From positions 660,838-672,509 of the forward strand of contig GG745336.1 in assembly GCA_000151295.1 (NCBI GenBank): a stretch of DNA of 11,672 bases, written 5' to 3'. The stretch is from Allomyces macrogynus ATCC 38327 (lineage: Eukaryota; Blastocladiomycota; Blastocladiomycetes; Blastocladiales; Blastocladiaceae). Shown here one piece after another: positions 7,691-11,672 of the stretch; position 1 is the stretch's first letter, and the number at the start of each line of letters is the position of its first letter. The position numbers and the translations under genes are program-made. The notes under the pieces are model-generated. The model did not search any database, was not told the origin of the DNA, and was given only the letters and a program-made list of their open reading frames with translations.

Positions 7691-8451
7691 CTACAGGCCA
7701 CCTTTGAGCACGAGCTGACCGTCGTCGTCGTCGACATAGCCGTTCCACGACTTGTCCTTGGTGCTGACAAAGTAGTCAACCGTCTGCCACTTGAGCGGGT
7801 CGTGCGGGAACCGTTGCATCTTGACTTCGACCTTGGCGACCTTGCCTGTAAATTGATTGGTTCCGTCCAGTCAATTTCATGGTCGCTCGTGTACACGCAA
7901 TCTCGCATCGAGAGCAAGGAAGGACGCACCCGTCGAGCCCGTCACGTCAAACGCAATATCGACGAGACCCTTCATCTGGTTGATCTCGCCGGAAATCCAG
8001 CCCCACCCAGCCAGGTCGATATTGTCGCCCAGCTCGGCGCGCAGCGTCGGGTTGGTGCGGATCTGGAACATGAGCGCGTCCATGACCACTAAAATGTTCG
8101 TCGGGTTCAGGTCAGCGCAATCACACGAGCAGCTGCGTCACGACAAGGTCAAATGAGACACGCACGGTTCTTGCGCCGCTGCAAGTTCAAAAAGTAGGCC
8201 GTCATGCCCGCCATGGTCGCCGTGAACGCCGTCAAGAACAGGCCGTTGCGCGCCGTGAACATGGACTCTTGCCTCGCTGCTGCCGACGATGCCGACGTGG
8301 CGAGCGAACGGCGTGCTGCCGGCGCAGCCAGCAGGCTCGGGCGCGGCGTCGAACGGATCGACGCTGTCCTGGCAGCCGGGCGAGCACTGGCCGACACGGA
8401 ACCGTTGCCGAGAAGCAGCCTTGCTTGCGGAAGCGTGTGACGGGCAAACAT
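7691..8451 (-). CDS. COA1: Coa1/Tim21-like mitochondrial inner-membrane assembly factor, three exons
   Basis: The spliced product is 199 residues, close to yeast Coa1 (about 197), a factor that assists early assembly of cytochrome c oxidase. Exons are 8166-8451, 7930-8088 and 7691-7845. Introns of 77 and 84 bases start with GTGCGT and end in TTTTAG and TTACAG. The N-terminus from MFARHTLPQARLLLG is rich in Arg, Ser and Ala and lacks acidic residues, as in mitochondrial presequences. One membrane segment (LFLTAFTATMAGMTAYFL) follows at about residues 71-90. The C-terminal domain has NPTLRAELGDNIDL, WGWISGEINQMKG, IAFDVTGSTGKVAKVEV and DPLKWQTVDYFV. This order (LG..I, G.I, F.V.G..G.V, W) fits the Coa1 family and less well Tim21. 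The frame is open upstream to 8676. I prefer the ATG at 8451 because it starts a presequence and gives the family length. It would act on the intermembrane-space side. Confidence 0.72.
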
Positions 8452-9140
8452 CTTGGACTTGTCGGCGCGCTGGTGAATTAGGAACAGTTGCGGGTCGAGA
8501 CTCGGTGCAGCAAGTTGAAGCTTGTTGGGCGCGCTGACGACGTTAGTTTGCTGTTGATACTGGGAGTAGTTTGCCGGGGTGGCAGAGATCAAGGCTCGTG
8601 GCAACATTTTGTTGTGTTGTTGCTGAACAAGAGACGCGTCCACGTCACACTTTACTACCTTTCGGCTCACTTGCACTCACACCATACAACCCCAGTCGGC
8701 CTCGATCGACCCGCGCCGGAGAGGCGACAACTCTCTTTCTGATGCTCGCGTGCGAAACGTAAGCGGTTACTTTTCTTGCAACGTGCGGGTGGAAAAGCTC
8801 AACGATCATGGGTTTGAGTCACGTCGATGTCGACAATCGACATTTCTCGATCCCAATCAGCAGAAATTGATGCAGCGCGCGAGCATGCAAGGGCCGCAAG
8901 CACATGGAAAAATGCAGAAGCACGGCAACAATGTTCTCCACCGCCTGATCTTGCCTGAGGAGCAAGAACGGTTTGCTAGACGTGACTGAAAGCATGCCAT
9001 TGTCGGATTGCGATTTCCCGTCGTTTGCAGGTGTCAAACTTGCCCGAATCAATGGTCCGGAGGACAGCTATCTATCAAAATCCACCTATCACAGCCAGCA
9101 CCGACAGCACTAAACAATCAAGTCGCCCGGAAAGACGTCG
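8452..9140. other. Intergenic region upstream of the Coa1-like gene
   Basis: It contains the 5' flank of the Coa1-like gene, where an in-frame open extension to 8676 could be 5' leader or an alternative longer N-terminus. The remainder holds no convincing gene. The open frame at 8750-8989 on the + strand lacks motifs and has none of the G/C third-position bias of the real genes. Confidence 0.55.
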
Positions 9141-10234
9141 TCATGTACACGACGCGGCGTTCTGGTCGTTGGCCACTTGGTCGAGGTACACGGCAGCCGC
9201 CGCCGTATTCTCGAAAAAGAATGTCGAGAACAAAGAGTGAGACTGCGGGGAAGCCCGCCGCTGCGCGGTCTGGCGAGTCAGGTCCCACGCACCGTGTCGT
9301 TGAGCAAATCCTCGACCGGATGCGCCACCGGGTCGACTTGATCGCCGCAATCGTCGCGTCGTCCCCGTCCTGCACGGCCGCGAGCAAGTCCAGGTCGAAC
9401 GAAAGCGTGGCCGTGAGCTGGCGCCGCGTCGCGTACGCGCGCAGGATTGCGATAATGGGCGCGGGCACGCTGCGTATCGGGCCGAATGGGTGTCCCGAGC
9501 AGGTGCAGGGATTCGACGAGGTGCAGTTCGAGAGAGATGCGCGCAAGTTGCGAAATCAGTTGCAAAAGGCCCACGTTGGTAGAAGAAGAGGAGTCGCTGG
9601 CCAGGACGTCGAGGCACGCGGTCGCAGCCGCCGTATTCTCGAAAATCACGTCGAGTACAGACTGCGAGAGAGCTGGAATCCGCTGCAGTGCGGTACAGCG
9701 AGTCGGGGTCGCCCAGGGTCAGCCGCACGGTTTCGTTGAGCATCGCCACGACCGGGTGCGTCAGGACACTGCGCCAGTCGATAGCAGTCGAAATGGCATG
9801 CATTCAGAACCGACAGGACCATGCGTGAGCAGTGTGGCGTGCGGGCGAGTGCGGGGAGCAGTCGTGACACCCTGTACGCTTCAAACTTCCGTGGGCGGTG
9901 CTGCGTCTAGAGCTCGTCGAGCAGGTCGGCATTGTTGTGCTCAATGGCCATGACCAGAAACTGGCGAACAACGTCCATGTTGCACACGAACGATAACCCG
10001 GGCGCTGTGCAGAGGCGCTTGAGTTTGGCACCGTCGGTCGACAGGAACGCAGCCTTGGTGAACAGGAAGTGCAGCCACGGCGACTGGAGGGTGGAGAGGG
10101 TCGCATGATCGACGCGGCCAAGCGCGCGCGCGCTTGATGACGGGTTCCGGGAGCTGCTTGAATGTCGGCAATGGAACGACCGAAACGGCGCGGGCATCAT
10201 CCGGTAAACTGGCGGGGGCGACAGCAGTGCTCAT
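9141..10234 (-). pseudogene. Disrupted multi-exon gene encoding an internally repeated helical protein
   Basis: The locus starts at ATG 10234 (MSTAVAPASLPDDAR). Coding-like stretches follow in changing frames: FKQLPEPVIKR, LHFLFTKAAFLS, MDVVRQFLVMAIEHNNADL (then TAG at 9907), KFEAYRVSRLLPALARTP, STAIDWRSVLTHPVVAMLNET, IFENTAAATACLDVLASD, GLLQLISQLARISLELHL, PIIAILRAYATRRQL, DLDLLAAVQDGDD, HPVEDLLNDT, and FFENTAAAAVYLDQVAND (TGA at 9141). Two units are repeated, each with HPV...LN(E/D)T, an intron, then FENTAAA..(C/Y)LD.(L/V)A.D. The introns (9662-9728 and 9243-9292) have GTGCG donors and CTGAC branches and are in phase. Changes not explained by introns occur in the CG run near 10130, near 9800 (ATGCATGC), and as a compensating pair near 9490 and 9325. 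The TAG might lie in an 81-base GTGTGC intron. Either the gene is decaying or the assembly has indels. The helical repeats suggest a HEAT/armadillo-like scaffold; no family recognised. Confidence 0.5.
10116..10136. repeat. CG dinucleotide run at a frame change
   Basis: A short GCGCGCGCGCGC tract lies between two coding-like frames of the disrupted gene (VIKRAR before, ALGRVDHATL after). A difference of one dinucleotide would join them, so this is a likely slippage or sequencing-error site. Confidence 0.6.
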
Positions 10235-10873
10235 CGTCGCAATGTACGCCGAAAAATAATGACTGGGAAGAGGGATGAGAGTGGTCGCCGGCAAGCTCTG
10301 AAATGCTTAAGTATCTCGAGATGCTTGGAGTTGCGTGTTATGGCTTGCGGTCTCATCTTGGGCCTAGCAAGATGCGTGATCGCAGGCATGATGCTGCTGG
10401 ATGTGCTAGTCTCCATGACTCTCCCGCTCTCCCTGAAGAAGTCGTGTCCAGAAAGCGCGCACGTACATAATTAATTATCAATCGCCTGAACAGTCCATTT
10501 GCGCTCTTGGTCGTCGTCCACAGCGCGGTCTGACCCCCCGCGAGGAACGCGAGTCGTCGCGATGAATGAAGGAGGCTGAATCGCCCTGCGCCGAGCTGCC
10601 GAGCGACCGCCAAAACACCCCATTGCCACTCGCCACCCCAATCTCCTCTTGAGTGCACGTGTATTTGCGCGACCGCGCGAAATGCTGCCCGAATCAGCGC
10701 GTCAGATGGGCGAGATAAAATATCAATGGGAACAGACAACAAGAACAGATGCTTGGCGCGGGCACGACGGTCGCCGCGCGCGTCCTGCGCGATGAAGGCG
10801 CCGCGCACTTGGTATCCGGGCGAACGCGGCGACCCACCGGGCGCGGCGCGCGCGCACGCGCCCGACGGGTCGA
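10235..10873. other. Intergenic region between the repeat gene and the DGAT1 gene
   Basis: It is the 5' flank of the disrupted repeat gene and the 3' flank of the DGAT1 gene. An AT-rich perfect palindrome ATAATTAATTAT occurs at 10467-10478 in otherwise GC-rich DNA. A 184-codon open frame on the - strand (10353-10907) crosses it. Its first part overlaps the last DGAT1 exon in another frame and the rest has weak codon bias, so I do not call it a gene. Confidence 0.5.
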
Positions 10874-11672
10874 CTAGAACGCAATGCACTTTTCGCGGCT
10901 GCACCACTCGCTACAAACGAAGAATAATGAGAACGTTAGCGATGCTCTTCGCCGACTTTCCGCTAGCCGCCTGCAGCGACGTACATGTAGTAGAGCATGC
11001 CGCCCATGGGCTGTCCAATGACGCAAAACGTGGTCCACATGAGCAAGTTGCCGACCGTGTTGATCCCGTCCGGGTTCGACTTGCGGTACCAATTGTCGAA
11101 CACTTGCGAGACGACAATCAGCGGAATTTGTAGGAACATGGCATTGAACGCGTGCAGCCGCAGAATCTTGACGGGCGGGGCAATAATGAGCTCGTGGAAC
11201 ACGGCCGAGATAAAGAAAATGGCCAGCGCCGCTTGGAATTTCGAGTAACCCGGGTGCTTGGTCGTGGCCTCAGGCGCGGTCGGCGGGACAACCGGATCGG
11301 GCAATCCGCGGCCGGCGACCATGGGCACGTAGACGTGGCGCTTGAGCCACTTGTGCACGGGCTGGTTCCAGAGCCGCCAGTAGGCGGCGATCGTGGAGCA
11401 GTTCCACCACGCCATGTAGAATTCACGGTCGGCAAACCGCGTGAGTTCCGCGATGAGATTGACCCACGCGTGGAAGAAACTGTAAAACATCAACAGCCAA
11501 AAGTAGACGACGGCGACGGAGAGCTTGAGCAGGCGCTCGACAAAGACGACGACCGTGGTGCCGTTCATGCGAATTGCACCGGTCGCCGGGTCCATGATCG
11601 AGACCATCGTGTTTTTCAGGATCGGCTGCATGTACTGGAACAGCAGCACGTACATGCCGATCATGGCCACGA
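10874..11672 (-). CDS. DGAT1: Diacylglycerol O-acyltransferase 1 (MBOAT family), C-terminal part (5' partial)
   Basis: This multi-pass endoplasmic reticulum enzyme transfers an acyl group from acyl-CoA to diacylglycerol, forming triacylglycerol. The visible part (about 240 residues) has QYMQPILKNTM, FVERLLKLSVAVVYFWLLMF, FHAWVNLIAELTRFADREFY, YWRLWNQPVHKWLKRHVYVP, and ISAVFHEL with the catalytic His (codon 11194-11196). NAMFLQIPLIVV and FCVIGQPMGGMLYYI follow. VHKW and RLWN favour DGAT1 over sterol acyltransferases. Exons are 10985-11672 and a 37-base last exon, 10874-10910, joined across a 74-base intron (donor GTACGT, branch GCTAACG, acceptor TTTGTAG). The end becomes LYYIEWCSREKCIAF, matching the family's tail position. 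Unspliced, it would end VAAGG at 10963. Two oddities are Ala in place of the usual Asp in the FYxDWWN motif (FYMAWWN), and a longer Pro-rich loop (PDPVVPPTAPEATTKHPG) before the active-site helix. The N-terminal half lies beyond the window. Confidence 0.9.

Noticed and set aside
8750..8989. 79-codon + strand open frame upstream of the Coa1-like gene
   Set aside because: No motif, no codon bias, and no splice context; it looks like chance.
10353..10907. 184-codon - strand open frame between the repeat gene and DGAT1
   Set aside because: It overlaps the last DGAT1 exon in another frame. Most of it lacks third-position G/C bias and it shows no motif.
1..11672. CRISPR array, prokaryotic defence system, transposon or insertion sequence
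   Set aside because: There are no spaced direct repeats, no transposase-like frame and no terminal inverted repeats; all recognisable genes are spliced eukaryotic genes.

Overview
The window is nuclear DNA from a GC-rich, intron-containing eukaryote, most likely a fungus. Short spliceosomal introns (50-84 bases in most genes, 180-330 in the ribosomal protein gene) have donors of the form GTGCGT, GTACGC or GTGTGC, usually a CTGAC branch site, and a YAG acceptor. Coding frames have strong G/C third positions. The eS1 ribosomal protein resembles its fungal homologues, including the C-terminal ending EVLESV. A zoosporic fungus such as a member of Blastocladiomycota would fit, but this is a guess from overall character and not a diagnosis. 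There are no operons, no CRISPR array, and no recognisable transposon or prokaryotic-type system.

Layout, left to right. The 3' part of a sphingomyelinase-like phosphodiesterase gene lies on the + strand (about 1-1136), with three tandem hairpin-forming 22-base repeats just after its stop. All other genes are on the - strand. A head-to-tail duplication of about 1.3 kb (about 1430-2765 and 2790-4045) carries two paralogous genes for small EF-hand-like proteins. One has a full set of calcium ligands but a one-base frameshift near its C-terminus. The other has an intact frame but has lost ligands. Next is ribosomal protein eS1 (RPS3A/RPS1), complete in four exons including a 17-base micro-exon (4316-5784). 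Then come an orphan secreted or membrane-anchored cysteine-rich protein in four exons (6196-7308) and a Coa1-like mitochondrial assembly factor in three exons (7691-8451). After these lies a disrupted gene with an internal repeat whose two units share an intron at the same place (9141-10234). The window ends with the C-terminal part of a DGAT1-type acyltransferase (10874-11672, running off the right edge) that has a tiny last exon.

The genes do not form a pathway. They include housekeeping functions (translation, mitochondrial assembly), lipid enzymes at both ends (sphingolipid or phosphodiester cleavage, triacylglycerol synthesis), and three loci that I cannot assign to a characterised family. 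These are the EF-hand pair, the cysteine-rich protein and the repeat gene. The least explained parts are the EF-hand duplication, the repeat gene, and the hairpin cluster behind the phosphodiesterase.
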